A DNA stretch of 64,000 bases from Acidovorax sp. 106 (lineage in GTDB: Bacteria; Pseudomonadota; Gammaproteobacteria; Burkholderiales; Burkholderiaceae_C): assembly GCF_003663825.1 (NCBI RefSeq), contig NZ_RCCC01000001.1, positions 938,501 through 1,002,500 on the forward strand. The letters run 5' to 3'. Shown piece by piece: positions 1 to 8,940 of this stretch. Position numbers and translations under genes: made by a program. Each line of letters begins with the position of its first letter. Position 1 is the first letter of the stretch. Below the pieces are notes generated by a model. That model saw only the letters and a list, made by a program, of their open reading frames with translations. It was not told the origin of the DNA and did not search any database.

Positions 1-309
1 CAGGCCACGCTCACCGAATTCACGGCCCGCGCCTGTGCTGACAGTGCCACGATGCACGGGCAAGGCGGTACCCGCCTGGCTGTGTGCGGTGGGGGCGCAT
101 TGAACACCCACCTCATGCGGCGACTGCAGGCCCTATTGGCCCCCGTCTTGATACAACCCTCGGACGCACTGGGCTTGCCTGTCATGCAGGTCGAAGCCAG
201 CGCATTTGCCTGGCTGGCCCGCCAAACCCTGCAAGGGCTGACGGGCAGCCTGCCAAACGTCACGGGCGCCCAAGGCGCCCGTGTACTCGGGGCGATCTAC
301 CCCGCGTAA
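1..309 (+). CDS. anmK: Anhydro-N-acetylmuramic acid kinase, C-terminal part (5' end outside window)
   Basis: The reading frame is open from base 1, so the N-terminal two thirds lie outside the window. AnmK phosphorylates 1,6-anhydro-MurNAc to MurNAc-6-phosphate with ring opening during cytoplasmic recycling of peptidoglycan. The visible end has the family's glycine-rich segment VCGGGALNTHLMRRL, followed by a VEASAFAWLARQTL stretch and the terminal VTGA...VLGAIYPA pattern, all characteristic of AnmK C-termini. It converges on erpA with only 30 bases between the two stop codons. The frame is intact as far as it can be seen. Confidence 0.9.
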   Translation, partial: QATLTEFTARACADSATMHGQGGTRLAVCGGGALNTHLMRRLQALLAPVLIQPSDALGLPVMQVEASAFAWLARQTLQGLTGSLPNVTGAQGARVLGAIYPA

Positions 310-339
310 GCCCCCTCCAAAAGGGGAGGCATTTGCTTA

Positions 340-705
340 TCAGGTCGAAAAGCTCGAACCGCAACCGCAGGTCGTGGTGGCGTTCGGGTTCTTGATGACG
401 AACTGAGCCCCTTGCAGGTCTTCCTTGTAGTCGATCTCTGCACCCACTAGGTACTGGTAGCTCATGGCGTCGATCAACAAAGACACACCGTTTTTGGTCA
501 TGGTAGTGTCGTCTTCGTTGGTGATCTCATCGAAAGTGAAGCCGTATTGGAAGCCAGAGCAGCCGCCACCCTGCACAAACACCCGCAACTTCAAATCGGG
601 GTTGCCCTCTTCAGCAATCAGATCGGCCACCTTGGCGGCAGCACTGTCCGTGAACAAAATCGGGGCAGGCATCTCGGTGGAGACATTTTCGGCAACAGCG
701 CTCAT
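340..705 (-). CDS. erpA: Iron-sulfur cluster insertion protein ErpA (A-type carrier)
   Basis: A 121-residue A-type carrier of the HesB/IscA family that passes Fe-S clusters to apo-enzymes. The three conserved cysteines are visible: one in [11 protein letters not shown] and two in the C-terminal TTCGCGSSF. The [17 protein letters not shown] spacing fits ErpA better than IscA. An upstream in-frame ATG would add 15 residues, but the ATG at 703-705 has a GGAG Shine-Dalgarno six bases before it and gives the normal length. The bactofilin gene lies 60 bases upstream on the same strand, so co-transcription is possible. Placement next to anmK is common in Burkholderiales genomes (from memory). Confidence 0.95.
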   Translation of the reverse strand: MSAVAENVSTEMPAPILFTDSAAAKVADLIAEEGNPDLKLRVFVQGGGCSGFQYGFTFDEITNEDDTTMTKNGVSLLIDAMSYQYLVGAEIDYKEDLQGAQFVIKNPNATTTCGCGSSFST

Positions 706-765
706 GGGGAACTCCGGGTTCAGTATTTGGCTGGGATGGTACTGCAACACGGCAGCGCCACCGCC

Positions 766-1164
766 TCAGGAATTGTTTGACGCTAGTTTGAGTGGGGGCT
801 TTTCTTCCACCAACACAGCGGCAGGGAAGAGCTGGCCGGCAATCATGGCACCCTGGTGCATCTCCAGCGCACGATAGTGCACGTTGCCTGTGATGCGAGC
901 CTTAGGCTGCAGCTCCAGCAGCTCGGCAGCATGCACCGGGCCCACCACCGAACCATTGACGATGACATGGTCCGCATGCACCGCCCCCTCCACCCGCGCC
1001 GTCTCCGAAATCACCAGAATGCTGGGCTGCTCCGTGGCAGCACGGATATCACCGATGACATCGCCATCAATCCGAATGCCCTCCTCAAACAGCACATTGC
1101 CCTCAATCCGGGTGCCATGGGCAATCAAGCTCTTGATGGGAGGCTGCTTTTTACGCGAGAACAT
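766..1164 (-). CDS. Bactofilin family cytoskeletal protein
   Basis: A 132-residue protein with the bactofilin (polymer-forming cytoskeletal, DUF583) domain: short repeated beta-helix turns with alternating I/V and G, as in GTRIEGNVLFEEGIRIDGDVIGDI and ITGNVHYRALEMHQGAMIAGQL. Bactofilins polymerise without nucleotide and often scaffold cell-wall enzymes at the membrane. The basic N-terminus MFSRKKQPPIKSLI is typical of the membrane-targeting tail. The start at 1162-1164 is chosen over an ATG 59 codons upstream because AGGAG precedes it and the extra stretch overlaps the neighbouring gene and is not bactofilin-like. It lies downstream of the coiled-coil membrane protein at 1338-2051, with which it may form an operon. 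Confidence 0.93.
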   Translation of the reverse strand: MFSRKKQPPIKSLIAHGTRIEGNVLFEEGIRIDGDVIGDIRAATEQPSILVISETARVEGAVHADHVIVNGSVVGPVHAAELLELQPKARITGNVHYRALEMHQGAMIAGQLFPAAVLVEEKPPLKLASNNS

Positions 1165-1337
1165 AAAGGGACTCCTGAAGTGCACATCAAGGCACTCAAT
1201 GAAGAAAGGGATCAGGGCAAGCCACAAAGCGCCCCGCACATAGGTGATCCAAGGTCTACTGAATGCTTGGCAGCGGCTGGCACTGTCCCGTGCGCGCCTG
1301 CGGGCACCAGGGTCGAAGCCAAACCCCGTCGTCGATG

Positions 1338-2051
1338 TCAATCCAACTCAGTGGCCTGGCTTGCACGCACCGTCTGCCCCTCCAAGACACGGGCAGTCAC
1401 GGTTTTTACCACGACATTCACAGGCAACGGAAGCAAGCCATCCAGACGCCTGTACTGCCGAAATTGCAGCGGCTGCCCCTCGGGCGGCAAAATCTGCGTC
1501 CAAGGCTTGCCCTCTCGGGTGCCGGTCACCACCAACTCCAGTCGCCCCTTGAAGTCAGACGCGTTGCGGGCAGCAGCCTGGATCACCAGCACCTGCCACC
1601 GCAATTGCACCCCACCCACCACTTCTGCCTGCAATCCCCGGATGGCTACGCCATCCGTATTGGAAACCGGCATCAGTTTTTCAAAAAAGCCCAGATCATC
1701 CCGCAGCATGCGGTTTTCAGTTTCCAGTTGCCGCACTTGGGTCGTCAAACGCTCCAGGGTCGCACGGTCAGCGGTGAGCAGACTCTCGGCGGTCTGCGAC
1801 AAGGTCTGGCGTTGCTGCGACTGCTCCCGCAGCTCTTCAACCTCCGCGCGCAGGCGCACGATGTCATCACGGGTCCCGGATTCCAGGCCAGCGATGGATT
1901 TTCCAAACTCGAACGCCCACAACGCCGCTGCGCCACTGAGCCCCATCACCAACGCCAGAACCAGCCAGCGCAGAGGCCAAGGCAGTGCGCTGCGCACCGC
2001 CACACGGGGCGCACTGATCGTCAAACGACGGCGAAGCAAACGAAAACGCAT
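1338..2051 (-). CDS. Single-pass membrane protein with coiled coil (DUF6776-like)
   Basis: 237 residues with no recognised enzyme domain. A basic start (MRFRLLRRR) is followed by a hydrophobic segment at about residues 27-47, then a strongly heptad-like region (about 60-115, rich in E, Q, L and R: RLRAEVEELREQSQQRQ), then a C-terminal beta-rich domain of about 110 residues. The likely arrangement is an inner-membrane anchor, a periplasmic coiled coil and a globular head. It reminds me of the uncharacterised DUF6776 family that sits beside bactofilins in Burkholderiales. The start at 2049-2051 is preceded by GAGGGATGG; longer versions would run through the ribosomal terminator. A link to bactofilin function is inference from adjacency. 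Confidence 0.7.
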   Translation of the reverse strand: MRFRLLRRRLTISAPRVAVRSALPWPLRWLVLALVMGLSGAAALWAFEFGKSIAGLESGTRDDIVRLRAEVEELREQSQQRQTLSQTAESLLTADRATLERLTTQVRQLETENRMLRDDLGFFEKLMPVSNTDGVAIRGLQAEVVGGVQLRWQVLVIQAAARNASDFKGRLELVVTGTREGKPWTQILPPEGQPLQFRQYRRLDGLLPLPVNVVVKTVTARVLEGQTVRASQATELD

Positions 2052-2096
2052 GAACGGTCCATCCCTCTTTGCGAAGTGCGCACCATAAACGAAAAA

Positions 2097-2112
2097 ACCG
2101 CCCGAAGGCGGT
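2097..2112 (-). terminator. Intrinsic terminator of the rplM-rpsI operon
   Basis: A perfect 6-bp stem (ACCGCC / GGCGGT) with a CGAA tetraloop, flanked by runs of five to six A on one side and five T on the other. It lies 45 bases after the rpsI stop codon on the minus strand and ahead of the next leftward gene. The symmetric A and T flanks would allow it to work in either direction. Confidence 0.85.
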
Positions 2113-2157
2113 TTTTGAGAGACAGGTGCAAGCCCCCGCCTCGCAAGGTCGCGAAGA

Positions 2158-2550
2158 TTAACGCTTCGAGAACTGCTTTGCACGACGTGCAGAGCGCAGA
2201 CCGACCTTCTTACGTTCCACTTCACGGGCGTCACGCGTCACGAAGCCGGCTTGGCTCAGTGCGGGCTTGAGCGTTGCGTCGTAATCAATCAGAGCACGGG
2301 TGATACCGTGACGGGCAGCACCAGCTTGACCAGATTCGCCACCACCGTGGACATTGATCTGGATGTCGAAAGTTTCGACATGGCTAGTCAGCACCAGAGG
2401 TTGCTTAGCAATCATGATCGATGTTTCGCGGCCGAAATAGGACTGAATGTCCTTGCCGTTCACAGTGATCTTGCCGGAGCCTTTTTTCAGAAACACGCGG
2501 GCGACGCTGGACTTGCGACGGCCGGTGCCATTGTTCCATTCACCAATCAT
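2158..2550 (-). CDS. rpsI: 30S ribosomal protein S9
   Basis: 130 residues, the normal length for bacterial S9. Start [24 protein letters not shown] and the basic C-terminal tail [17 protein letters not shown] are diagnostic; the final SKR reaches the P-site tRNA in the ribosome. An AAGGAG site precedes the ATG. The gene follows rplM by 11 bases, the usual L13-S9 operon, and is followed by an intrinsic terminator. Confidence 0.98.
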   Translation of the reverse strand: MIGEWNNGTGRRKSSVARVFLKKGSGKITVNGKDIQSYFGRETSIMIAKQPLVLTSHVETFDIQINVHGGGESGQAGAARHGITRALIDYDATLKPALSQAGFVTRDAREVERKKVGLRSARRAKQFSKR

Positions 2551-2561
2551 CTCAAGGCTCC

Positions 2562-2990
2562 TTAGATTTCCAGCACTTTGGGCTGCTGGGCGGCGTGGGG
2601 ATGCTCTGCACCGCCATACACCTTGAGTTTCTTGATCATTGCGTAACCAAGGGGACCCTTGGGCAGCATGCCCTTGACAGCCTTTTCCAGAGCACGACCA
2701 GGGTGCTTGGCTTGCATGTCGCGGAAGTTGGTGGCTGTGATACCGCCGGGATAGCCCGAGTGACGGTAATACACCTTGTCCAGGGACTTGGTGCCAGTGA
2801 CCTTGAGTTGTGCTGCGTTGATAACGACGATGAAATCACCGGTATCGACGTGAGGCGTGTAAATGGCCTTGTGTTTGCCGCGCAAACGGAGAGCAACTTC
2901 GCTGGCTACTCGTCCGAGGACCTTATTGGTCGCGTCAACCACAAACCACTCGTGCACGACCTCAGCGGGCTTTGCGCTGAATGTAGACAT
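2562..2990 (-). CDS. rplM: 50S ribosomal protein L13
   Basis: 142 residues, standard length. It begins [20 protein letters not shown] and carries the [18 protein letters not shown] and HSGYPGGI motifs of L13, which binds 23S rRNA early in large-subunit assembly. It is the first gene of the rplM-rpsI operon. A purine-rich AAAGAGAAA lies before the ATG, and a promoter-like -10 box lies about 125 bases upstream. Confidence 0.98.
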   Translation of the reverse strand: MSTFSAKPAEVVHEWFVVDATNKVLGRVASEVALRLRGKHKAIYTPHVDTGDFIVVINAAQLKVTGTKSLDKVYYRHSGYPGGITATNFRDMQAKHPGRALEKAVKGMLPKGPLGYAMIKKLKVYGGAEHPHAAQQPKVLEI

Positions 2991-3112
2991 GAGTTTCTCT
3001 TTTCAAGAGGGGTTTGAGGGCCCTTTTCCACGGTCGGTGCTTCTCTGAAGGAAGCCTCTTAGGTGGTAAGAAGTGTTCGCCGCGGGGCCACTAAATCGCT
3101 GCGAAGCCCGCC

Positions 3113-3141
3113 ATTATACGAAGTTCAATGCAAGTAGCACA
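3113..3141 (-). promoter_or_regulatory. Probable sigma-70 promoter of rplM-rpsI
   Basis: On the minus strand there is a perfect -10 box TATAAT (3113-3118) and, 18 bases upstream, TTGTGC as a weak -35. It faces rplM with a leader of about 120 nt, a length typical of ribosomal protein operons. No transcript data; called from the perfect -10 box and its position. Confidence 0.6.
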
Positions 3142-3231
3142 AGCCTGACCTGCCGACGGAAAGAACGCCGACCGGTCAGAAAGGCTGTTCAGCGAAGAAA
3201 CGAGGCGCAGCCAACGCCCAAGATGACCGAC

Positions 3232-5187
3232 TCAGTTGGACATTTGCCGCGCACGCTGCTCATCCGCTTCGTAGCGCTTGCGCGTTTCGACGCAGATGGC
3301 CAGCCCAGCCTGTGAAGGCTTTTGGCACTCCTGGTGAATGCACATGGGCTTGGCAAAAAAGCTCGCATTGGCACACACCTCTTGGGGACTCGGAGCCCGT
3401 ACGGGGGTGGGCCTGGGCTTGGGTTCTGGCGGCGGCGGGGGCGGCGGGGGTGGAATCTCCACCACCTGGGGTGCAGGCGCTGGCTCGGGTTGGGCTTTTT
3501 TGGCCGCAGCACTGCGCGCCGTTGGCTTTGCGGGTTGGACCGCAGCCGAGGCTGTCGAGACCGGGGAGGCATCTACCGCCGCAGCCGACGCAGCAGCGGC
3601 CACGACCTCGCTGGCCACAAGCAGCGGCTCCGATGCAGTCATGTCCGGGGCCGAGGCCTCCAGCATCGGTGGTGCGGCAGCAGGCTGTGCCAGCTCTGTG
3701 ATGATGTCGTCTTGCGCAGGCGCTTTGCGCCCGTGGGTCCACCAAGCGGCAGCCCCGACCACCAACAAAGACGCCACCAAGACGACGCCCCAGCCCAAGC
3801 CACGGCTGCGCCGCGCCCCAGAGGCGCGATGCGCACGCCGAGGCGTCGCATCCTGCACACCGCCCGACTTGCTGGTACGCACCCTGTGCGATGAAGCTGC
3901 CGCCGCGCGAGCGTCTGCGGCATGGCTTGCCCCATGATCGTCTTGCGCCACGGTGTCCCCTGGGTCCATGAAAACGGTGTCTGCAGCATCTACCACCACC
4001 GTGTCGGGCCCAGAGGCTGCATACGAGGCATCCACATCAGAGGCTTTACGCAAGGGCGCTTCATTGGCGGCAGAAGCGTCTTGCGCCCCCAACACCTTTT
4101 CCGTCTGCGCCTGGATATCCGCGATGATTTTGGGCGCAGAGGTCACATCCACCGTCGGGGTCACCAAACCAGGGCCTGGCTGATCGGCAGGCTCTACCCA
4201 GATGTCCCCCAAATCGGCCCGGAAGTCGAAATCGGCAACCCCCTCGGGGGGCGACTCCATCTCCATGGCGTGCAAAAAGGCCTCAATGCTCTGCGGCCGA
4301 TCCTCAGGGCGCAATGCCAATGCCTGGCTGATGGCTGCGACAAAGGGCGCGGAATACTCCACGCCCAATTGGCGCTTGACAGTCTTGGCCACGCGCGAGA
4401 ACGGCACCATGCGATCACGGATGGAGCGCAAGGTGGCGGGCAACGGGGTGTCGTTGCACAGGCAGCCATGCACCACTGCCGCCAAAGAATAGAGGTCGCT
4501 CCACGGCCCCTGGCGCAGATCCTCATCGGACTCAGAATACTGCTCAATGGGCGCGTAGTTCACCTTCAGAACAGCGGTGTGCTGGCGCCCCTGGTCGTTG
4601 ATGGCATGGCGTGCAGCACCCAAGTCGAGCAAAACTGGGGGGCCGTAGTCCTGCAAGAAAATATTGTCCGGTGAAATATCGCGGTGCAGCGTCTTGCCCT
4701 CATGCAACACCTGCAAGGCACCGACCACCGACCACAGCACCTTGCGCAGCCAAGCCTCTGGCGGCGGTGTGCGCATTTGCACCCTGGCTTGCTTGAACGT
4801 CATGCCGCTGTACAGGGGCATGACCATATAGGCCGTGTTGTTCGCCTCCCAGAACCGGAACACCTTCACCAGGGAGGGGTGGTCAAACTGCGCCAGAAGA
4901 CGCGCCTCGCCCACAAACGAAGCCAAGCCCGCCTGGAAGGTCTGCTGGTCTGATGAAGAGCGCACCCACAACGACTGTCCCTGCGCACGTCCGGCCAGGG
5001 CCGAGGGCATGTATTCCTTGATCGCGACAGCGCGGTGCAGCGAGTGGTCAAACGCCTTGTAGACCATCCCAAAGCCACCCACCCCTAGCAACGCCAGAAT
5101 CTCGAACTCCGCCAAGCGGGTGCCAGGGGGCAGCGCATCGACGTGGCTTACGCCGCTGGCAGAGGTTTGACTGGAACGTTCGGTCAT
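3232..5187 (-). CDS. Membrane-anchored serine/threonine protein kinase (Hanks type)
   Basis: 651 residues. The N-terminal kinase domain (about 26-310) shows a glycine loop GVGGFGMVYK (35-44), the ATP-anchoring lysine of VAIK (57), a glutamate in the alpha-C helix (GEAR, 94), the catalytic HRDISPDN (168-175) and DLG (188-190) in place of the usual DFG. An acidic, Ala/Asp-rich linker follows, then one transmembrane helix (about 464-483) and an extracytoplasmic Ala/Pro-rich tail with nine consecutive prolines ending in a small Cys-containing segment (about 605-651; VCANASFF, CIHQECQ). So the kinase faces the cytoplasm and the tail the periplasm. Substrates are unknown. It stands alone, 241 bases upstream of rplM and without a close upstream partner. 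No strong ribosome site precedes the ATG at 5185-5187. Confidence 0.9.
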   Translation of the reverse strand: MTERSSQTSASGVSHVDALPPGTRLAEFEILALLGVGGFGMVYKAFDHSLHRAVAIKEYMPSALAGRAQGQSLWVRSSSDQQTFQAGLASFVGEARLLAQFDHPSLVKVFRFWEANNTAYMVMPLYSGMTFKQARVQMRTPPPEAWLRKVLWSVVGALQVLHEGKTLHRDISPDNIFLQDYGPPVLLDLGAARHAINDQGRQHTAVLKVNYAPIEQYSESDEDLRQGPWSDLYSLAAVVHGCLCNDTPLPATLRSIRDRMVPFSRVAKTVKRQLGVEYSAPFVAAISQALALRPEDRPQSIEAFLHAMEMESPPEGVADFDFRADLGDIWVEPADQPGPGLVTPTVDVTSAPKIIADIQAQTEKVLGAQDASAANEAPLRKASDVDASYAASGPDTVVVDAADTVFMDPGDTVAQDDHGASHAADARAAAASSHRVRTSKSGGVQDATPRRAHRASGARRSRGLGWGVVLVASLLVVGAAAWWTHGRKAPAQDDIITELAQPAAAPPMLEASAPDMTASEPLLVASEVVAAAASAAAVDASPVSTASAAVQPAKPTARSAAAKKAQPEPAPAPQVVEIPPPPPPPPPEPKPRPTPVRAPSPQEVCANASFFAKPMCIHQECQKPSQAGLAICVETRKRYEADEQRARQMSN

Positions 5188-5434
5188 GGTGAAAAAAGCG
5201 TGGCAGTCCAGCGTCTAAAGCAAAATTCAGCGGGCACCAGCCCAGCGCCAGCCCGCCGACAAAGGCGATGATGCTGCATCACCGCAGGTACAAAGGCAAC
5301 AAAAAGCAGACTGTCTGCCAAAAACATCACAGCCTGCCCGAATGCCCTCGATTTTGCCTTGAACGGACGCCCCGCTGTCCGAGATAGATCGGGGTACGCC
5401 CCAAGAGACGGCCCGCAATCGTTACCATAGCGAC

Positions 5435-6322
5435 ATGTTCAGTTACCGCCACGCCTTCCACGCGGGCAACCATGCCGATGTGCTCAAGCACACCGTTTTG
5501 ATTGCCACTTTGCAATACCTTACGGAGAAAGATGCGGCACTGACCGTGCTGGACACCCATGCGGGCGCCGGCTTGTACCGCCTGGACGGCGACTACGCCA
5601 GCACCAGCGCCGAAGCCGCCGATGGCATCTTACGGCTGGTCGCTCCGGAAGTACCGCCCCTGACCCCAGCGCTGGCAGCCTACGTAGACATGGTGCGCGC
5701 CTTCAATCAGGGCACCAAGACCAAGGTGTATCCCGGCTCACCCTTCATCAGCCAACGGCTGCTGCGCGAACACGACAAGCTCAAAGTGTTTGAGTTGCAC
5801 CCCACCGACATGCGCGCACTGGCGGGCAATGTAGCCCAGCTCAATGCAGGCAGGCAAGTGGCCGTGCTGCATGAAGATGGCTTTGAAGGCATCAAAAAAT
5901 TCTTACCGCCACCGGCCCGTCGTGCTTTGCTGCTGTGCGATCCCAGCTATGAAATGAAGAGCGACTACGGCAAGGTGCTGGACATGGTGGCCGATTCGCT
6001 CAAGCGTTTTGCCACTGGCACGTACGCCGTGTGGTACCCCATCATTCCGCGCCCTGAGGCCCATGACCTGCCCCGCCGACTCAAGACCATGGCCACCAAG
6101 GCAGGCAAGAGCTGGCTGCATGCCACGCTGACCGTCAAATCCAGCAAGATCACGGAAGATGCGGCAGGCGAAGTCAAGCGCCCGGGCCTGCCTGCCAGCG
6201 GCATGTTCCTGATCAACCCACCCTTCACACTGAAAGCTGCACTGAAAGAAGCGCTGCCACAAATGGTGGAGTTGCTGGCCCAGGACAAGCACGCCACGCA
6301 TACGCTGGAATCCGGGGGCTGA
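5435..6322 (+). CDS. rlmJ: 23S rRNA (adenine-2030-N6)-methyltransferase RlmJ
   Basis: 295 residues, close to the family length of about 280. RlmJ methylates A2030 of 23S rRNA with SAM. The start MFSYRHAFHAGNHADVLKH is the family signature. The SAM-binding region reads LDTHAGAGLY, and the catalytic DPPY-type motif is LCDPSYE with Ser at the third place, a variant I recall as normal in RlmJ. It is monocistronic, with 247 bases upstream, and converges on rlpA, leaving 47 bases that contain a GC-rich hairpin (6330-6354) without a T run. Confidence 0.95.
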   Translation: MFSYRHAFHAGNHADVLKHTVLIATLQYLTEKDAALTVLDTHAGAGLYRLDGDYASTSAEAADGILRLVAPEVPPLTPALAAYVDMVRAFNQGTKTKVYPGSPFISQRLLREHDKLKVFELHPTDMRALAGNVAQLNAGRQVAVLHEDGFEGIKKFLPPPARRALLLCDPSYEMKSDYGKVLDMVADSLKRFATGTYAVWYPIIPRPEAHDLPRRLKTMATKAGKSWLHATLTVKSSKITEDAAGEVKRPGLPASGMFLINPPFTLKAALKEALPQMVELLAQDKHATHTLESGG

Positions 6323-6369
6323 CCATGCTCAGGCCCGGCCTTCTGGCGGGCCTGGGAACCTGTTCCAAG

Positions 6370-7038
6370 CTACTCAGGGCGCTTGGGCGGGCAAGTGTCT
6401 TCGCCCGAGCCCAGCGGAAACACATCCACCGGTTTAAGCCCCAAGCCGCCCATGCCCAGCGCCAACGCCGCGCCACGGCTTAAATCCAGCACCCGGTTGG
6501 CCACATGGGGGCCGCGGTCGTTGATGCGCACCACCACCCCACGGCCCGTGGCCTGGCTGCGCACGCAGACCAACGTGCCAAACGGCAGCGTGCGGTGGGC
6601 GGCCGTCAGGGCATGCATGTCAAAGCGCTCCCCGCTGGCCGTGCGCCGCTTGTGAAAGCCTGGCCCATACCAGGAAGCCAGCCCGGTCTCGCTGGGCTGC
6701 ACATCGGCGTCGTCCACCTCTTCAGCACCATCTACATCCGCCAGCAAATCAATGGATGAACGCTGTGCCGCGCGCCGCGCGCCCGAGACTGGAGGCGGAG
6801 CAGGAGCATCCACCAAAGCGGGGGGACTGGCCTCTGGCGTCGCAGGCACGGCAGGCACACCGGCCGCAACAAGTGCCGCAGGCGCCAGGCCCTGCGCCAG
6901 CACATCTGTGGATGCAATCAAGCCGACCCAAAGGGCTGCGCAGCCACCACACCGCCACGCCAGTGCCAGCGCAGCGTGCAGGGATCCCATCGCGCGGCAG
7001 TGTGCCTGCGCCCAGAAGGCGCCCTGTCGCAGCGGCAC
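6370..7038 (-). CDS. rlpA: RlpA-like double-psi beta-barrel protein (septal ring lytic transglycosylase family)
   Basis: 222 residues read from a GTG directly after the metF stop, or 206 from the ATG at 6990. The C-terminal DPBB domain (about 120-215) contains GLASWYG, TASGERFDMHALTAAHRTLPFGT, VVRINDRGP and RVLDLSRGAA, matching RlpA. RlpA cleaves peptidoglycan strands lacking stem peptides, or binds them, in the envelope. The N-terminus has a hydrophobic stretch (LWVGLIASTDVLAQG) that could be a signal peptide cleaved after ALA-like residues; no lipobox cysteine is evident. There is no SPOR domain, so it is a short family member. It is coupled to metF: TAG and GTG are two bases apart. Confidence 0.85.
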   Translation of the reverse strand: MPLRQGAFWAQAHCRAMGSLHAALALAWRCGGCAALWVGLIASTDVLAQGLAPAALVAAGVPAVPATPEASPPALVDAPAPPPVSGARRAAQRSSIDLLADVDGAEEVDDADVQPSETGLASWYGPGFHKRRTASGERFDMHALTAAHRTLPFGTLVCVRSQATGRGVVVRINDRGPHVANRVLDLSRGAALALGMGGLGLKPVDVFPLGSGEDTCPPKRPE

Positions 7039-7040
7039 GC

Positions 7041-7892
7041 CTACAGCTCCAGACGGCGGCAGATTTCCAAAGTCGCAGCGCTTTGGTTCATGGTGTAGAA
7101 ATGCAAGGCAGGCACGCCAGCACTGCGCAGTTGATCACACAGGTCCGTAACCACGTCCAGGCCAAACGCCTTGATGCTGGCGGTATCGTCGCCAAAGCCT
7201 TGCAGGCGCAAGCGAATCCAGCGGGGGATTTCGGCACCACAAGCATCGGAGAAGCGCATCAACTGCGTAGAGCTGGAGATGGGCATGATCCCCGGCACCA
7301 CAGGGATGTTGGCGCCCAGCTTCTGGGTATCTTCCAAAAACCGGAAGTAGGCATCGCTGTTGTAGAAATACTGGGTGATCGCGGCGTCCGCACCCGCCTG
7401 CACCTTGGCCACGTAGGCCTTCAAGTCTGCCTCTGGCGAACGTGCCTGGGGATGCACTTCTGGGTAAGCAGCCACCTCAATGTGGAAGTCGCGCCCCGTT
7501 TCTTCACGGATGAAGGTAACCAGATCGCTGGCGTACTGGAACTCTCCGCCCGCACCGTAGCCGCTGGGGAGATCGCCCCGCAAGGCGACCAAGCGGCGAA
7601 CCCCCATGCCCTTGAGCACAGCCAGTTGCTCACGCACCGACTGGCGGGTGGCGCCGATGCACGAAAAGTGCGATGCGGCGCTCACGCCCTCGGCGAGGAT
7701 TTCACGCACCGTGGTGAACGTGCCCTCCTGCGTGGATCCCCCAGCGCCGTAGGTCACGGAGCAAAACTCGGGGTGCAGCGCATACAGCCGCTGGCGCACA
7801 GCGCGCAGCTTTTCGGCCCCTTCGGGCGTTTTCGGGGGGAAAAACTCCAGGCTCACCGGGAATCCGGTGGCTTCCGTCTTGGCAGCGTTCAT
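7041..7892 (-). CDS. metF: 5,10-methylenetetrahydrofolate reductase
   Basis: 283 residues, standard MetF length. It reduces 5,10-methylene-THF to 5-methyl-THF with FAD and NADH, feeding methionine synthase. Motifs: VSLEFFPPKTPEG near the start, VTYGAGGSTQEGT, HFSCIGATR, LRGD, QYFYNSDAYFRF and VPGIMPI, in family order. The ATG at 7890-7892 has AAGGAGG upstream and overlaps the tlyA stop by four bases (ATGA), so the pair is translationally coupled. With ahcY behind tlyA, this strand carries an activated-methyl-cycle block. Confidence 0.97.
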   Translation of the reverse strand: MNAAKTEATGFPVSLEFFPPKTPEGAEKLRAVRQRLYALHPEFCSVTYGAGGSTQEGTFTTVREILAEGVSAASHFSCIGATRQSVREQLAVLKGMGVRRLVALRGDLPSGYGAGGEFQYASDLVTFIREETGRDFHIEVAAYPEVHPQARSPEADLKAYVAKVQAGADAAITQYFYNSDAYFRFLEDTQKLGANIPVVPGIMPISSSTQLMRFSDACGAEIPRWIRLRLQGFGDDTASIKAFGLDVVTDLCDQLRSAGVPALHFYTMNQSAATLEICRRLEL

Positions 7893-8890
7893 GCCGTCCT
7901 CCTTGCATCCACAAAAAATTCCCGGTTGCCGTCGCCGCCTTGGATGGGGCTTTCCAGCCATGCAAGCACCTGCAGGCCCAGCTCTGCACAGCAATCTCGG
8001 ATGCGCTTTTCGACAACGGCATACAACGCCTCGTCACGCACAATGCCACCTTTGCCGACTTGGCCAGGCTGCAATTCAAACTGCGGCTTGACCAGCATGA
8101 GCAAACGGCCCTGCGGCGCCACCAGTGGCACCAAGGCAGGCAGCACCAAGGTCAGCGAGATGAACGACAGGTCACCCGTTACCAGGTCGAACACGGGCGT
8201 GACCTGCACATCCTCTCGCCCCTCTCGGCGCTGGCGCACCACGGGCAAGGTGCCCTCAGCCCGCGCGCGGGCCTTGGCGGCTCGCTCGGCCTTGAAGGTC
8301 TCTACGTCTTGCTCTTTGGCGTCGTCGCTGTCGTCGTACTCTTCATCGATCAAGCCGCCATTGCGCATCCAGCTGTAGGGGGCCACCGGCTGGGTGTCGT
8401 TGTCTTCATGGTCTTGCACCAGCTCTTCGGACAAGGCCGCCTCGCAGCCTTCCAGCAGCGACTCGGCCGTCATCGCCCGGGCGTTGAGCCCTTCCACGCC
8501 CACCACGCGCACATCGCCCCGCAGGCGATCGTGCAACTGCCCATGGCCCACGTCCACGCCCACCACCTGGGTCGCACCGTGCTGCAGCAGGCAATCCGTG
8601 AACCCCCCGGTGCTCTGCCCCACATCCAGGCAGCGCAGCCCTTGGACGGCCAGGCCCGTGGCCTGCAAAGCGCCTTCGAGCTTGAGCCCGCCACGCGAGA
8701 TGTATTTGGCCTCGGCATCGTCCAGCAGCCGCACCTCGGCCACCGACGGAATGTCATCCCCGTTCTTGGCCACTTTGTTCCAGGGCGACAGGGGCGTCAG
8801 ACGCCACTCCACTCCCGAAGCGATCAAGCGCTGCGCTTGCGAGCGCGTGGCCGCATGGCCGCCTTCCACCAAAAATACGTCTGCGCGCAT
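7889..8890 (-). CDS. tlyA: TlyA family rRNA 2'-O-methyltransferase with acidic insertion
   Basis: 333 residues, some 60-80 longer than usual TlyA. The N-terminal S4 RNA-binding domain (MRADVFLVEGGHAATRSQAQRLI) is followed by an FtsJ-like SAM domain with CLDVGQSTGGFTDCLL (88-101), the DLVTGDLSFISL strand (about 235-246) and LVKPQFEL. The family methylates ribose 2'-OH of 16S and/or 23S rRNA cytidines; the haemolysin name is historical. Between the first and second half of the SAM fold lies an insertion (about 150-228) rich in D/E then R/A, including DEEYDDSDD, that I do not recognise from other TlyA proteins. It overlaps metF by 4 bases. Confidence 0.92.
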   Translation of the reverse strand: MRADVFLVEGGHAATRSQAQRLIASGVEWRLTPLSPWNKVAKNGDDIPSVAEVRLLDDAEAKYISRGGLKLEGALQATGLAVQGLRCLDVGQSTGGFTDCLLQHGATQVVGVDVGHGQLHDRLRGDVRVVGVEGLNARAMTAESLLEGCEAALSEELVQDHEDNDTQPVAPYSWMRNGGLIDEEYDDSDDAKEQDVETFKAERAAKARARAEGTLPVVRQRREGREDVQVTPVFDLVTGDLSFISLTLVLPALVPLVAPQGRLLMLVKPQFELQPGQVGKGGIVRDEALYAVVEKRIRDCCAELGLQVLAWLESPIQGGDGNREFFVDARRTA

Positions 8891-8940
8891 GCGTTCTCTC
8901 TCGTCATTCGACGAACATTCAAATCAATTCAAATAAAAAC

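Noticed and set aside
6330..6354. GC-rich hairpin between rlmJ and rlpA as an intrinsic terminator
   Set aside because: The stem is good but no U tract follows in either direction, so it was noted only in the gene entry.
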